Counted from the stretch's first letter, positions 33,236-43,429 are shown. The stretch: 64,000 nucleotides of DNA from Lachnospiraceae bacterium (GCA_900751995.1 CAADTP010000030.1:20933-84932), one strand, 5' to 3'. Program-made: numbers and translations. Notes: generated by a model from the sequence alone, not told the origin.

Positions 33236-34210
33236 ATGATGTTTGGTGAAGATTATGCCTATGCGGTGGCGCGGATACGTGTTCTGGAGACCGGACTTCT
33301 GAATCAGGCAGCGATCGAGCAGCTTCTGGCATGTCAGGATGAGCAGCAGTGCCTTCAGATCCTTACAGAGAAGGGCTGGGGAAATGGTGATCCTGCAGCC
33401 GGTGCGGATGCCATTCTTTCTCGGGAGAGAGAAAAGATCTGGGAGATCATGGATTCGCTGGTAGCGGACCGATCTGTGTTTTCTGTTCTTTCCTATCAGG
33501 ATCTTTTCCATAACCTGAAAGCGGCTGTGAAGGCAAGCATCCTGCAAGGGGCAGCGCCGAATATTTTTTTCAGCGACTGTTCCATTGACGGAGAGGATAT
33601 GGTGAAATTCCTGAAGGATAAGGAATATGATCGTTTTCCTGAGGATATGCGGGAAGCGGCAAGAGAAGCCTATGAGACCTTTTTGCACACAAGAGACGGA
33701 CAGCTTGCGGATATTATCGTAGACAGGGCAGCACTGGATGCCATAAAAAAAGCCGGAGAACGGTCAAAAGAAGAGATCGTCCGGCAGTATGCGGAATCCA
33801 CGGTAGCGGTAGCAGATATCCGGATCGCAGTCCGTGCCTGCAAAACAGGAAAAAGTTCGGACTTTATGAAAAAAGCCATGGCAGAATGTGACACACTGGA
33901 TAAGGAGAGACTGATCCACGCGGCAGTAAGCGGAATGGATCAGATCATGGGTTATCTGGCAGAAACGAAATATGGGGACGGAGCTCTGGCACTGGCGGAA
34001 TCAGCTTCCGCTTTTGAGAGATGGTGTGATAACCAGATCATGGAGACCATCCGCCCTCAGCTGTACAATTCATTTTCACTGGGACCGCTGGTAGCCTATG
34101 TGCTTGCCCGTGAAAATGAGATCAAGACGGTGCGGATCATTCTCACCGGAAAGCGCAGCGGCCTTCCGGAAGAGTTTATCCGGGAAAGGGCAAGGGAAAT
34201 GTATGTATAA
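33236..34210 (+). CDS. ntpC: V/A-type ATPase subunit C (d-type)
   Basis: 324-residue funnel-shaped adaptor between the ring and the central stalk. Three similar helical units; DYAYAVARIRVLETGLL at the N-terminus and a C-terminal PLVAYVLARENEIKTVRIILTGKRSG (landmark ENEIKTVR) are typical of the AtpC/NtpC family. AAGGAGGGCG ribosome site; the second of two adjacent ATGs could also be used. Overlaps subunit F by 8 bases. Confidence 0.92.
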   Translation: MMFGEDYAYAVARIRVLETGLLNQAAIEQLLACQDEQQCLQILTEKGWGNGDPAAGADAILSREREKIWEIMDSLVADRSVFSVLSYQDLFHNLKAAVKASILQGAAPNIFFSDCSIDGEDMVKFLKDKEYDRFPEDMREAAREAYETFLHTRDGQLADIIVDRAALDAIKKAGERSKEEIVRQYAESTVAVADIRIAVRACKTGKSSDFMKKAMAECDTLDKERLIHAAVSGMDQIMGYLAETKYGDGALALAESASAFERWCDNQIMETIRPQLYNSFSLGPLVAYVLARENEIKTVRIILTGKRSGLPEEFIRERAREMYV

Positions 34211-34523
34211 GATCGCAGTTTTAGGTGATTATAACAGCATTTACGGGTTTGCGGCTCTTGGCCTTGATACTTTTCCGGTGGAGGATCCTGCAGATGGTAA
34301 AGAGAAGCTTAACCGTCTGGCAGCCGGTGAATATGCGGTTATTTATATTACGGAACAGCTGGCGGCCCAGCTTTCCGCAGAGATCAGTAAATACAGTGAG
34401 GAGCTGATGCCTGCGATCATTCAGATTCCCGGAATTTCCGGAAATACAGGTGCAGGTATCGAAAATGTAAAGAAATCCGTGGAGACGGCAGTTGGCTCCG
34501 ATATTCTTTTCAGTAATGAGTGA
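34203..34523 (+). CDS. ntpF: V/A-type ATPase subunit F
   Basis: 106 residues with the Rossmann-like start MYKIAVLGDYNSIYGFAALGL and AVIYITEQLAAQL, features of the central-stalk regulator subunit F. The start overlaps the end of subunit C; a longer frame from 34098 would run entirely within subunit C. (Symbol follows the structural F subunit, called NtpG in Enterococcus.). Confidence 0.88.
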   Translation: MYKIAVLGDYNSIYGFAALGLDTFPVEDPADGKEKLNRLAAGEYAVIYITEQLAAQLSAEISKYSEELMPAIIQIPGISGNTGAGIENVKKSVETAVGSDILFSNE

Positions 34524-34547
34524 CAAGAAAGCAGGTGATTGGTTCAG

Positions 34548-36317
34548 ATGAGCAGAGGAACCATTAAGAAGGTGGCAGGACCGCTGGTAATTGCCAAGGG
34601 TATGCGGGATGCAAATATGTATGACGTGGTTCGTGTAAGCAGCCAGCGTCTGATCGGTGAGATCATTGAGATGCATGAAGATGAGGCTTCCATACAGGTA
34701 TATGAGGAGACTTCAGGACTTCGTCCGGGAGAACCGGTAGAGTCCATGGAGGTGCCCCTTTCCGTGGAGCTTGGTCCTGGCCTTATTACAAGCATTTACG
34801 ATGGAATACAGCGTCCGCTGGATGACATCATGAAGGTAGCAGGCAGCAACAACCTGAAACGAGGCGTTGAGGTTCCTGCCCTGAAGCGGGACAAAAAATG
34901 GAATTTCATTCCGGTTGCGAAGGTGGGAGATCAGCTGGAGGGCGGCGATGTTCTTGGAACCGTTCAGGAGACTATCGTTGTTACACAGAAGATCATGGTA
35001 CCTCCCAATATGAAAGGTACTCTGAAGGAAATTAAATCCGGCGAGTTTACCGTGGATGAGACCGTTGCAGTTCTTTCCACAGCAGACGGCGATAAAGAGT
35101 TGACCCTGATGCAGCACTGGCCGGTACGACGTGGCCGTCCATATAAGAAGAAACTTCCGCCAGCCAAACCTCTGGTAACAGGACAGCGTGTTATTGATAC
35201 CATGTTCCCTATTGCCAAGGGTGGTGTGGCAGCAGTTCCCGGCCCGTTCGGAAGCGGTAAGACGGTTATCCAGCATCAGCTTGCAAAATGGGCTGAGGCA
35301 GATATCGTGGTTTATATCGGCTGCGGTGAGCGTGGAAATGAGATGACAGATGTTCTGAACGAGTTCCCGGAGCTGAAGGATCCAAAAACAGGACAATCCC
35401 TGATGGAGCGTACGGTTCTGATCGCCAATACCTCAGATATGCCGGTTGCAGCTCGTGAGGCGTCGATCTATACAGGTATTACAATTGCGGAGTATTTCCG
35501 TGATATGGGATATTCCGTAGCATTGATGGCAGATTCTACTTCCAGATGGGCTGAGGCTCTCCGTGAGATGTCCGGACGACTGGAGGAGATGCCAGGCGAG
35601 GAAGGTTATCCGGCATATCTTGGTTCCCGTCTTGCACAGTTCTATGAGCGTGCCGGACATGTGATCTGCAGTGGAAAAGACGGAAGAGAGGGTGCCCTGA
35701 CAGCAATCGGCGCCGTATCTCCTCCAGGTGGTGATATCTCCGAGCCGGTTTCCCAGGCGACACTTCGAATCGTAAAGGTATTCTGGGGACTGGACGCAAA
35801 CCTTGCATACAAACGTCATTTCCCGGCGATCAACTGGCTGACCAGCTATTCTCTGTATCTGGACAGCGTTGGCGGATGGTTTGACGAAAATGTAGCGAAT
35901 GACTGGATGAAGCTCCGTCAGAGAATGATGACCCTTCTTCAGGAAGAGGCAGAGCTGGAAGAAATCGTAAAGATGGTAGGTATGGATGCGCTTTCACCGG
36001 GTGACCGCCTGAAAATGGAAGCAGCCCGTTCCATCCGAGAGGATTTCCTCCACCAGAACTCTTTCCACGAGATCGATACCTACACATCTCTGGAAAAACA
36101 GCACAATATGATGCGTCTGGTACTTGCATTTTATGATGCGGGTCTGGATGCGCTGAAACAGGGCGCAGATATCAATGATATCGTAAAGCTTCCGGTACGT
36201 GAGCAGATCGGCCGTTATAAATATACAAAAGAAGATCAGCTGGCAGCAGAATATGAGAAAGTAACCCGCCAGCTGGCAGCAGAGACTGCAGAACTTCTGG
36301 GAAAGGAGGGCCTGTAA
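34548..36317 (+). CDS. ntpA: V/A-type ATPase catalytic subunit A
   Basis: 589-residue catalytic subunit. The P-loop GPFGSGKTV lies at about 230-238, GCGERGNEMTDVL follows, and SLMADSTSRWAEALREMSGRLEEMPGEEGYPAYLG (landmark ADSTSRWAEALRE) is the conserved beta-hairpin region. The 90-residue non-homologous insert typical of A subunits is present (about 120-200). A TTG at 34539 is in frame, but the ATG after AGGTGA fits better. Confidence 0.97.
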   Translation: MSRGTIKKVAGPLVIAKGMRDANMYDVVRVSSQRLIGEIIEMHEDEASIQVYEETSGLRPGEPVESMEVPLSVELGPGLITSIYDGIQRPLDDIMKVAGSNNLKRGVEVPALKRDKKWNFIPVAKVGDQLEGGDVLGTVQETIVVTQKIMVPPNMKGTLKEIKSGEFTVDETVAVLSTADGDKELTLMQHWPVRRGRPYKKKLPPAKPLVTGQRVIDTMFPIAKGGVAAVPGPFGSGKTVIQHQLAKWAEADIVVYIGCGERGNEMTDVLNEFPELKDPKTGQSLMERTVLIANTSDMPVAAREASIYTGITIAEYFRDMGYSVALMADSTSRWAEALREMSGRLEEMPGEEGYPAYLGSRLAQFYERAGHVICSGKDGREGALTAIGAVSPPGGDISEPVSQATLRIVKVFWGLDANLAYKRHFPAINWLTSYSLYLDSVGGWFDENVANDWMKLRQRMMTLLQEEAELEEIVKMVGMDALSPGDRLKMEAARSIREDFLHQNSFHEIDTYTSLEKQHNMMRLVLAFYDAGLDALKQGADINDIVKLPVREQIGRYKYTKEDQLAAEYEKVTRQLAAETAELLGKEGL

Positions 36318-36318
36318 A

Positions 36319-37692
36319 ATGCCAAAAGAATATAGGACCATACAGGAAGTTGCCGGCCCTTTGATGCTGGTACGGGGCGTTGAAGATGTAGCATTTGACG
36401 AGCTTGGTGAGATCGAGCTTGCCGATGGCGAAACAAGAAGATGCCGTGTTCTGGAGATCGACGGAAGCAATGCTCTGGTGCAGCTGTTTGAGAGCTCTAC
36501 AGGTATCAATCTTTCCAACAGCAAGGTACGTTTCCTGGGACGGAGCATGGAGCTTGGTGTATCCGGCGATATGCTGGGTCGTGTTTTTGACGGACTGGGA
36601 CGTCCCATTGATGACGGCCCGGAGATCCTTCCGGAGGAAAGAAGAGATATCAACGGACTTCCCATGAATCCGGCGGCCAGAAGCTATCCGGAGGAGTTTA
36701 TCCAGACGGGTGTATCTGCGATTGACGGCCTGAACACCCTGGTACGCGGACAGAAGCTTCCGATCTTCTCCGCATCCGGTCTTCCCCATGCACAGCTTGC
36801 GGCACAGATCGCAAGACAGGCGAAGGTTCGCGGAAAAGATGAGCAGTTTGCCGTTGTATTTGCAGCCATGGGTATCACTTTCGAGGAGTCAAACTTCTTT
36901 GTAGAGAGCTTTAAGGAAACCGGAGCGATAGATCGTACTGTTCTGTTTGTGAACCTGGCAAATGACCCGGCTGTTGAGCGTATTGCTACTCCGCGAATGG
37001 CACTGACAGCAGCAGAATATCTTGCCTTCGAAAAAGACATGCACGTTCTTGTAATCCTTACGGATATCACAAACTATGCGGATGCGCTCCGTGAGGTTTC
37101 CGCGGCTCGTAAGGAGGTTCCGGGACGTCGTGGATATCCCGGATATATGTACACAGATCTTGCTTCTCTTTATGAGCGTGCAGGCCGTCAGAAAGGAAAA
37201 TCAGGAAGTATCACCATGGTTCCGATCCTGACTATGCCTGAGGATGATAAGACCCATCCGATCCCGGACCTTACCGGTTACATCACAGAGGGACAGATCA
37301 TCCTGAGCCGTGAGCTTTACCGTAAAGGAATCACACCGCCCATCGATGTTCTTCCGTCTCTGTCACGACTGAAGGATAAGGGTATCGGTGAAGGCAAGAC
37401 AAGAGCAGACCATGCAAACACCATGAACCAGCTGTTTGCCGCATATGCCCGTGGTAAAGAGGCCAAAGAGCTGATGACTATTCTTGGTGAGGCAGCTCTC
37501 TCCGACATTGACCTGATCTATGCAAAATTTGCGGATGCTTTCGAGAAGGAATATGTTTCCCAGGGCTATCAGGCTAACCGTGATATTGAGGAAACACTGG
37601 CCATCGGCTGGAAGCTGCTTTCCATTCTTCCGAGAAGCGAGCTGAAACGTATCGATGACAAATTCCTTGATCAGTATTACGGAAAAGTATAA
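36319..37692 (+). CDS. ntpB: V/A-type ATPase regulatory subunit B
   Basis: 457-residue non-catalytic nucleotide subunit: GRVFDGLGRPIDDGPEI, FSASGLPHAQLAAQIARQA in place of a P-loop, ITNYADALREVSAARKEVPGRRGYPGYMYTDLA (landmark DITNYADALREVSAA). It begins one base after the subunit A stop codon, with AAAGGAGGGC inside the end of ntpA. Confidence 0.97.
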   Translation: MPKEYRTIQEVAGPLMLVRGVEDVAFDELGEIELADGETRRCRVLEIDGSNALVQLFESSTGINLSNSKVRFLGRSMELGVSGDMLGRVFDGLGRPIDDGPEILPEERRDINGLPMNPAARSYPEEFIQTGVSAIDGLNTLVRGQKLPIFSASGLPHAQLAAQIARQAKVRGKDEQFAVVFAAMGITFEESNFFVESFKETGAIDRTVLFVNLANDPAVERIATPRMALTAAEYLAFEKDMHVLVILTDITNYADALREVSAARKEVPGRRGYPGYMYTDLASLYERAGRQKGKSGSITMVPILTMPEDDKTHPIPDLTGYITEGQIILSRELYRKGITPPIDVLPSLSRLKDKGIGEGKTRADHANTMNQLFAAYARGKEAKELMTILGEAALSDIDLIYAKFADAFEKEYVSQGYQANRDIEETLAIGWKLLSILPRSELKRIDDKFLDQYYGKV

Positions 37693-37706
37693 AGGGGGGA
37701 TGATTT

Positions 37707-38381
37707 GTGGCATCAACACAGGTGAATCCTACCCGTATGGAGCTTACGAAGCAGAAAAAGAAGCTGGTGACTGCAGTACGTGGCCATAAGCTTCTGAAGG
37801 ATAAGCGGGACGAGCTGATGAGACAGTTCCTGGATCTGGTACGGGAGAATATGGAGCTGCGAAAAAAAGTAGAAGCCGGTATCCGAAGCGCCAACACCAA
37901 TTTTGTCATTGCAAAAGCAGGAATGTCGGAGGAGACGCTGAATACGGCACTGATGGCTCCCAAGCAGGAAGTTTATCTGGAAACCGGAAAAAAGAATGTC
38001 ATGAGTGTGGATATTCCTGTTTTTGAATACAAAACAAGAACACCGGATGCCAACGATATCTATTCCTATGGCTTTGCTTTTACATCCAGTGATCTGGACG
38101 GAGCGGTAAAATCCCTGGCAGACATCCTGCCGGATATGCTTCGTCTGGCAGAAGTGGAAAAGGCCTGTCAGCTTATGGCTTCCGAGATCGAAAAAACAAG
38201 GCGTCGTGTAAATGCCCTGGAGCATGTCATCATACCGGAAGCACAGGCAAACATCAAATACATCACCATGAAGCTGGATGAGAACGAGAGAAGTACCCAG
38301 ATCCGACTGATGAAGGTGAAAGATATGATGCTGGAGGAGGCACATCATTATAAGGAGCGGGAGGCAGAGCGCGGAGCGTAA
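37707..38381 (+). CDS. ntpD: V/A-type ATPase central-shaft subunit D
   Basis: 224-residue rotor shaft with long N- and C-terminal coiled-coil helices; NPTRMELTKQKKKLVTAVRGHKLLKDKRDEL (landmark PTRMELTKQKKKL) and NALEHVIIP are diagnostic. A GTG start follows AAAGGGGGGATG. Last gene of the operon; the order H-I-K-E-C-F-A-B-D is complete with no gaps. Confidence 0.96.
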   Translation: MASTQVNPTRMELTKQKKKLVTAVRGHKLLKDKRDELMRQFLDLVRENMELRKKVEAGIRSANTNFVIAKAGMSEETLNTALMAPKQEVYLETGKKNVMSVDIPVFEYKTRTPDANDIYSYGFAFTSSDLDGAVKSLADILPDMLRLAEVEKACQLMASEIEKTRRRVNALEHVIIPEAQANIKYITMKLDENERSTQIRLMKVKDMMLEEAHHYKEREAERGA

Positions 38382-38448
38382 AGCGCAGCCATCCTGAAAG
38401 AAAAAGAAAAGTTTATATAGAAAGTTTTAAGTAACGGAAAGGAGATGT

Positions 38449-38490
38449 CCCTGTACTGTGTGAAATTTCGGCAGTGCAGGGGCGTTTTAT
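38449..38490 (+). terminator. Terminator of the V/A-ATPase operon
   Basis: CCCTGTACTG (38449-38458) pairs with CAGTGCAGGG (38472-38481) with one G-T, followed by GCGTTTTATTT. Confidence 0.8.
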
Positions 38491-38735
38491 TTATAAAATA
38501 TTTAGCTTTTGTTATCAGAAAATCAAGAAAAATACAGTATAATAGATAATAAGTAAATCAGACAGCTGCAGATGCAGAAATATAAAAGAAAGCTGCTCTG
38601 TCTGCTGAAAAATAAAGAAATGAAAAATAAAGAAAGAGGAGAAAGCTGATCTGACCAGGTAAACTGCCGGGCAGCTGCATGGCTATGAACAGCTGGCAAA
38701 GCAGATTGCGGTAGCGTCTGATCAGTAAGAGGTAT
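38491..38735 (+). promoter_or_regulatory. PAP2 gene upstream region
   Basis: TATAAT at 38538-38543 lacks a clear -35. The presumed leader holds CAGACAG/CTGTCTG (38559-38565 with 38598-38604) and a GCAGCTG-rich fold near 38665-38700. No gene and no known RNA motif recognised. Confidence 0.4.
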
Positions 38736-39290
38736 ATGAATATTTTACAGTCAATACAACAGCTGGACGGAGAAATCCTTCTCCTGATTCAGCGATATTT
38801 AAGAACGGATATGCTGACACCATTTATGAAATCTGTTACATTTCTGGGAAACGGAGGATGGTTCTGGATCCTCTGTGCAGTTGTTCTTCTTGCTGTTCCA
38901 AAGACAAGAAAAACAGGCTATGCGGCAGCCTTGTCCCTGATCTTCGGGGCGATCGTTACCAACCTGCTTCTCAAAAATATAGTGGCAAGACCAAGGCCTT
39001 TTGCGGAAATCGAAGCTCTCATCCCTATGATCACCAAACCGAAGGATTTCTCTTTTCCGTCAGGTCACACCACAGCATCCTTTGCCGTTGCTCTGGTAAT
39101 GCTCCGGATGCTTCCGAAGAAATTCGGAATCCCGGCAGTAGTCCTGGCAGCACTGGTGGCATTTTCCAGACTGTATCTTGGTGTCCATTATCCGACAGAT
39201 GTTCTGGCCGGATTCGTGATCGCGCTGGTGGGAAGCACGTTGTCAGTATGGATCGTGCGAACGAAACCGGAAGACAAACAGGTACACTAG
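38736..39290 (+). CDS. PAP2-family membrane phosphatase
   Basis: 184 residues with about five membrane segments. The three phosphatase motifs are present: KNIVARPRPF, PSGHTTASF and SRLYLGVHYPTD. Members of this size dephosphorylate undecaprenyl pyrophosphate (BcrC-like) or phosphatidylglycerol phosphate; which applies is not visible. RBS AAGAGG. Confidence 0.9.
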   Translation: MNILQSIQQLDGEILLLIQRYLRTDMLTPFMKSVTFLGNGGWFWILCAVVLLAVPKTRKTGYAAALSLIFGAIVTNLLLKNIVARPRPFAEIEALIPMITKPKDFSFPSGHTTASFAVALVMLRMLPKKFGIPAVVLAALVAFSRLYLGVHYPTDVLAGFVIALVGSTLSVWIVRTKPEDKQVH

Positions 39291-39333
39291 CATTGTCCAT
39301 AGGAAATATGAAGCACTTTACCTGGACAAAGTA

Positions 39334-39363
39334 TTGACACGCTGAAGCAAGACGGGGTAAAAT
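39334..39363 (+). promoter_or_regulatory. Promoter of the aminotransferase gene
   Basis: Perfect TTGACA (39334-39339), 18-base spacer, TAAAAT (39358-39363). Confidence 0.7.
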
Positions 39364-39446
39364 TGTAGACAGTACAACAGATTCTGACTATGGTAGAAAT
39401 AATGATATGAAACCCTGTAAAATCAGATAAAAGGAGAGAGCACAAA

Positions 39447-40637
39447 ATGATATCAGAAAAAATGAAACCCTACGTAAAAAATAATTCCGCCATCCGTATG
39501 ATGTTTGAGGAAGGAAACCGCCTCCGTGCGAAATATGGCGCAGACAAGGTTTTTGATTTCAGTCTCGGAAATCCAAGTGTACCGGCACCGGACAGCGTCC
39601 GCGAAGCAATTATCGAGCTTGTAAACACTACGGATCCGACAGTTCTTCACGGATATATGAGCAACGCAGGCTTTGAGGATGTACGCCAGACCATCGCAGA
39701 ATCCCTCAACAGACGTTTCGATACGAAATTTTCCGCAAAGAATCTGATCATGACCGTCGGCGCTGCAAGCGGACTGAATGTGATCCTGAAAACAATCCTG
39801 AATCCCGGAGAAGAGGTGATCGTTTTTGCACCCTATTTTCTGGAATACGGTGCATATGTCCGCAATTATGATGGTGTCCTTGTGGAAATCTCTCCGGATA
39901 CCACAACCTTCCAGCCAAATCTCGCTGAGTTTGAACAGAAGATCACACCGAAGACAAGAGCAGTTATCGTAAATACCCCGCACAATCCTACCGGAGTTGT
40001 ATATTCAGAAGAAACGATCAAGAAACTTTCCGCAATCCTGGAAGCAAAACAGAAAGAGTTCGGAACCGTGATCTACCTGATCTCCGATGAGCCATACCGT
40101 GAGCTGGCTTATGATGGCGTGGAGGTCCCATACCTGACGAAATATTATAACAATACTGTTGTAGGCTATTCCTACAGCAAATCTCTTTCCCTTCCGGGTG
40201 AACGTATTGGATATCTGGTGATCCCTGATGAGGCAGACGGAAGCGAAGAGCTGATCTCTGCAGCAACCATTGCAAACCGTACACTTGGCTGTGTAAATGC
40301 ACCGTCCCTGATCCAGAAGGTAGTTGCAAAATGTGTAGACGCCAAGACTGATCTTGCAGCTTATGATAAAAATCGGCAGGCACTTTATAATGGCCTGAAA
40401 GAATGCGGATTTGAGTGTATCAAACCACAGGGTGCCTTCTATCTCTTTGTAAAATCTCCGGTTGAAGACGAAAAAGCCTTCTGTGAAGCCGGTAAGAAAT
40501 ATAACATCCTTATGGTACCGGGAAGCTCCTTCGCATGCCCCGGTTATGTGAGACTTGCATATTGTGTATCCTATGAGACAATTGTGAATTCTCTTCCTGA
40601 ATTTAAAAAACTTGCAGCAGAGTATGGCTTGAAATAA
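39447..40637 (+). CDS. PLP-dependent class I/II aminotransferase
   Basis: 396 residues, fold type I. FSLGNPSVPAPDSV, the substrate-site NTPHNPTGVVYS, ISDEPYRELAYDG and the PLP-lysine motif SYSKSLSLPGERIGY are all present. It belongs to the aspartate/aromatic aminotransferase group; the exact amino acid is uncertain. AAAGGAGAG ribosome site. Single-gene transcript between its promoter and a strong terminator. Confidence 0.9.
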   Translation: MISEKMKPYVKNNSAIRMMFEEGNRLRAKYGADKVFDFSLGNPSVPAPDSVREAIIELVNTTDPTVLHGYMSNAGFEDVRQTIAESLNRRFDTKFSAKNLIMTVGAASGLNVILKTILNPGEEVIVFAPYFLEYGAYVRNYDGVLVEISPDTTTFQPNLAEFEQKITPKTRAVIVNTPHNPTGVVYSEETIKKLSAILEAKQKEFGTVIYLISDEPYRELAYDGVEVPYLTKYYNNTVVGYSYSKSLSLPGERIGYLVIPDEADGSEELISAATIANRTLGCVNAPSLIQKVVAKCVDAKTDLAAYDKNRQALYNGLKECGFECIKPQGAFYLFVKSPVEDEKAFCEAGKKYNILMVPGSSFACPGYVRLAYCVSYETIVNSLPEFKKLAAEYGLK

Positions 40638-40661
40638 ACGATCATTACAAAGCAGTTGAAT

Positions 40662-40712
40662 AAAAGATCCCCGGTACAGTCTGTTCATGCAGCCCTGTAT
40701 CGGGGATCTTTT
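40662..40712. terminator. Terminator of the aminotransferase gene
   Basis: AAAAGATCCCCGGTACAG (40662-40679) pairs with 40695-40712 over 18 bp with one wobble; symmetric A and T runs make it potentially bidirectional. Confidence 0.92.
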
Positions 40713-40739
40713 GCAAGAGGGAATAAGCAAATGAAACGT

Positions 40740-40765
40740 AGTCGGGAGTGAATAGACTCCCGACT
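40740..40765 (-). terminator. Hairpin downstream of adhE
   Basis: AGTCGGGAGT (40740-40749) pairs exactly with ACTCCCGACT (40756-40765). On the minus strand it follows the adhE stop by 27 bases and is followed by a moderately T-rich ACGTTTCATTT, so it probably helps end adhE transcription. Confidence 0.65.
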
Positions 40766-40792
40766 GTGTTTCATTAAAAGGATGTTCCACAT

Positions 40793-43429
40793 TTATTTGG
40801 CTTTTTTCTTTTCTTTATTTGGCATTTCTCCGTAATAAGCTTTCAGATAGATATCTTTCAGCTCGGATACAAGCGGATATCTCGGGTTGGCACCGGTACA
40901 CTGGTCATTGAAGGCCTGCTCGGACATCTCATCCAGAGTTTCCAGGAAATGCTTCTCATCTACGCCGTAATCACGGATCGTCGGCAGGATCTCGATAGTT
41001 CTCATAAGCTCATCCAGTTTAGCAAGAAGCTTTTCGAATACTTCTGCATCGTTCTTGCCTGTAAGACCTACAGAACGTCCGATCTCAGCGTAGCGTGCAA
41101 GTGTCTTCGGATACTGATACTGTGGGAAAGTACCCATCTTAGTCGGAACCTCAGCACTGTTGTAACGCATAACATCCAGAAGAACAACTGCGTTTGCGAT
41201 ACCGTGTGGCAGGTGGTGGAAAGCACCGAGCTTGTGAGCGAGAGAGTGGTTAACGCCGAGGAATGCATTGGCGAATGCAAGACCTGCCATGCAGGAAGCG
41301 TTAGCCATATGATCTCTGGCCTCTACGTCATTGCCATCTTTATATGCACGCGGCAGATACTCAAATACAAGCTTGATCGCTTTCAGTGCAAGACCATCGG
41401 TGTAATCGGAAGCCATCATGGAAACATAAGCCTCAATGGCATGTGTCATAACATCGATACCGGAAGCACGGGTAAGTCCCTTCGGTGCGCTCATCATGTT
41501 ATTGGTATCTACGATCGCCATATCCGGGAGAAGCTCGTAATCAGCCAGTGGCCATTTAACGCCGGTATCCTGATCTGTGATGATGGCGAAAGGAGTAACC
41601 TCGGAGCCTGTACCGGAAGAGGTTGGAATCGCTACGAAGTAAGCTTTTTTACCCATCTTCGGGAAGGTATAAACTCTCTTACGGATATCCATGAAGTCCA
41701 TGGACATATCGGAGAAGTCAGCGTCCGGATTCTCATAAAGCATCCACATAACCTTGCCGGCATCCATTGCGGAACCGCCGCCAAGAGCGATGATGCAGTC
41801 TGGCTCAAAGGCGGTCATAGCCTTGGCACCGGCTTTGGCGGAAGCGAGAGACGGGTCAGGAGCTACATCAGAGAAGCATGTATGAACGATGCCCATCTGA
41901 TCCAGTTTATCTTCAATCGGTTTGGTGTAGCCATTCTTGTAGAGGAAGGAGTCTGTTACGATGAAGCAGCGTTTCTTGCCCATAACAGTACCGAGCTCGT
42001 CAAGAGCAACCGGCATACAGCCTTTCTTAAAGTAAACCTTTTCCGGTGTTCTCATCCAGAGCATATTCTCTCTCCTTTCAGCAACAGTCTTGGTATTGAG
42101 AAGGTGTTTGACACCAACGTTCTCGGATACGGAGTTACCGCCCCAGGAACCGCAGCCAAGAGTAAGGGATGGAGCAAGCTTGAAGTTATAAAGGTCACCG
42201 ATACCACCCTGGGAAGAAGGTGTATTGATAAGGATACGGCAGGTTTTCATAGCTGCTTCGAATTTATCCATCTTCTCTGTTTCATTTACGTTGATGTAGA
42301 GGGAAGAGGTATGACCATAGCCGCCGTCTGCAACGAGCTGCGCAGCCTTTGCAACAGCATCGTCAAAATTCTTGGCCTTGTACATGGCAAGTACAGGGGA
42401 AAGCTTCTCGTGTGCGAATTCTTCGCTGATATCAACGGACTCAACCTCACCGATCAGGATCTTGGTCTCAGCCGGTACAGTAACGCCTGCCATTTCAGCG
42501 ATAGTAGCAGCCTTCTGTCCTACGATCTTGGCATTCAGTGCACCGTTGATAAGGATGGTCTTTCTGACCTTCTCGATCTCGTCTTTTTTAAGGAAGTAGC
42601 ATCCTCTGTAAAGGAACTCTTCCTTCACTTCTTTATAAATGCTCTCCAGAACAGTTACGGACTGCTCGGAAGCACAGATCATACCATTGTCAAAGGTCTT
42701 GGAGTGGATGATGGAGTTAACTGCAAGACGGATATCTGCGCTGTCATCAATAATGGCAGGTGTATTTCCGGGTCCTACACCAACAGCCGGTTTACCAGAG
42801 GAGTAAGCTGCTTTGACCATTCCGGGACCACCGGTGGCAAGGATGATATCTGCGTTCTGCATTACCATGTTGGTAAGGTCAAGGCTTGGGATATCAATCC
42901 ATCCGATGATTCCTTCCGGCGCACCTGCGGCAACAGCTGCTTCCAGAACAACTTTTGCAGCTTCAATAGTGGATTTCTTAGCACGCGGATGCGGGCTGAT
43001 GATGATCGCATTACGGGTTTTCAGGGAAATAAGAGATTTATAGATTGCTGTGGAGGTCGGGTTGGTTGTAGGGATAACTGCAGCGATCAGTCCTACAGGT
43101 TCCAGGATCTTCTTGAGTCCGTATGCCTTGTCTTCTTCTACAACACCACATGTCTGAGTGTTCTTATATGCATTGTAAACATACTCTGCTGCGTAATGGT
43201 TCTTGATAACCTTGTCTTCCATGATACCCATGCCTGTTTCCTCAACAGCCATTTTGGCAAGTGGGATACGCATCTTGTCAGCAGCAGTAGCAGCTGCCTT
43301 AAAGATCTTGTCGACCTGCTCCTGTGTGTAGGTAGCAAAGATCTTCTGTGCCTCTTTCATTGCAGCCATTTTCGCGGTCAGGGCTTCTGGAGTGTCGATG
43401 ATGGTAGGGATAGTTTCTTTCTTTGCCAT
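40793..43429 (-). CDS. adhE: Bifunctional aldehyde-alcohol dehydrogenase AdhE
   Basis: 878-residue fermentation enzyme reducing acetyl-CoA to acetaldehyde and then ethanol, regenerating NAD+; it forms spirosome filaments in relatives. The N-terminal aldehyde dehydrogenase domain (1-440) contains TFDNGMICASEQSV with the catalytic cysteine. The C-terminal iron alcohol dehydrogenase domain (about 455-870) contains ALGGGSAMDAGK and the iron-ligand histidines of NHSLAHKLGAFHHLPHG. The start MAKKETIPT after AGGAGG is preferred over an ATG 7 codons upstream. A long opposite-strand frame (40949-43543) is a shadow. Confidence 0.97.
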   Translation of the reverse strand: MAKKETIPTIIDTPEALTAKMAAMKEAQKIFATYTQEQVDKIFKAAATAADKMRIPLAKMAVEETGMGIMEDKVIKNHYAAEYVYNAYKNTQTCGVVEEDKAYGLKKILEPVGLIAAVIPTTNPTSTAIYKSLISLKTRNAIIISPHPRAKKSTIEAAKVVLEAAVAAGAPEGIIGWIDIPSLDLTNMVMQNADIILATGGPGMVKAAYSSGKPAVGVGPGNTPAIIDDSADIRLAVNSIIHSKTFDNGMICASEQSVTVLESIYKEVKEEFLYRGCYFLKKDEIEKVRKTILINGALNAKIVGQKAATIAEMAGVTVPAETKILIGEVESVDISEEFAHEKLSPVLAMYKAKNFDDAVAKAAQLVADGGYGHTSSLYINVNETEKMDKFEAAMKTCRILINTPSSQGGIGDLYNFKLAPSLTLGCGSWGGNSVSENVGVKHLLNTKTVAERRENMLWMRTPEKVYFKKGCMPVALDELGTVMGKKRCFIVTDSFLYKNGYTKPIEDKLDQMGIVHTCFSDVAPDPSLASAKAGAKAMTAFEPDCIIALGGGSAMDAGKVMWMLYENPDADFSDMSMDFMDIRKRVYTFPKMGKKAYFVAIPTSSGTGSEVTPFAIITDQDTGVKWPLADYELLPDMAIVDTNNMMSAPKGLTRASGIDVMTHAIEAYVSMMASDYTDGLALKAIKLVFEYLPRAYKDGNDVEARDHMANASCMAGLAFANAFLGVNHSLAHKLGAFHHLPHGIANAVVLLDVMRYNSAEVPTKMGTFPQYQYPKTLARYAEIGRSVGLTGKNDAEVFEKLLAKLDELMRTIEILPTIRDYGVDEKHFLETLDEMSEQAFNDQCTGANPRYPLVSELKDIYLKAYYGEMPNKEKKKAK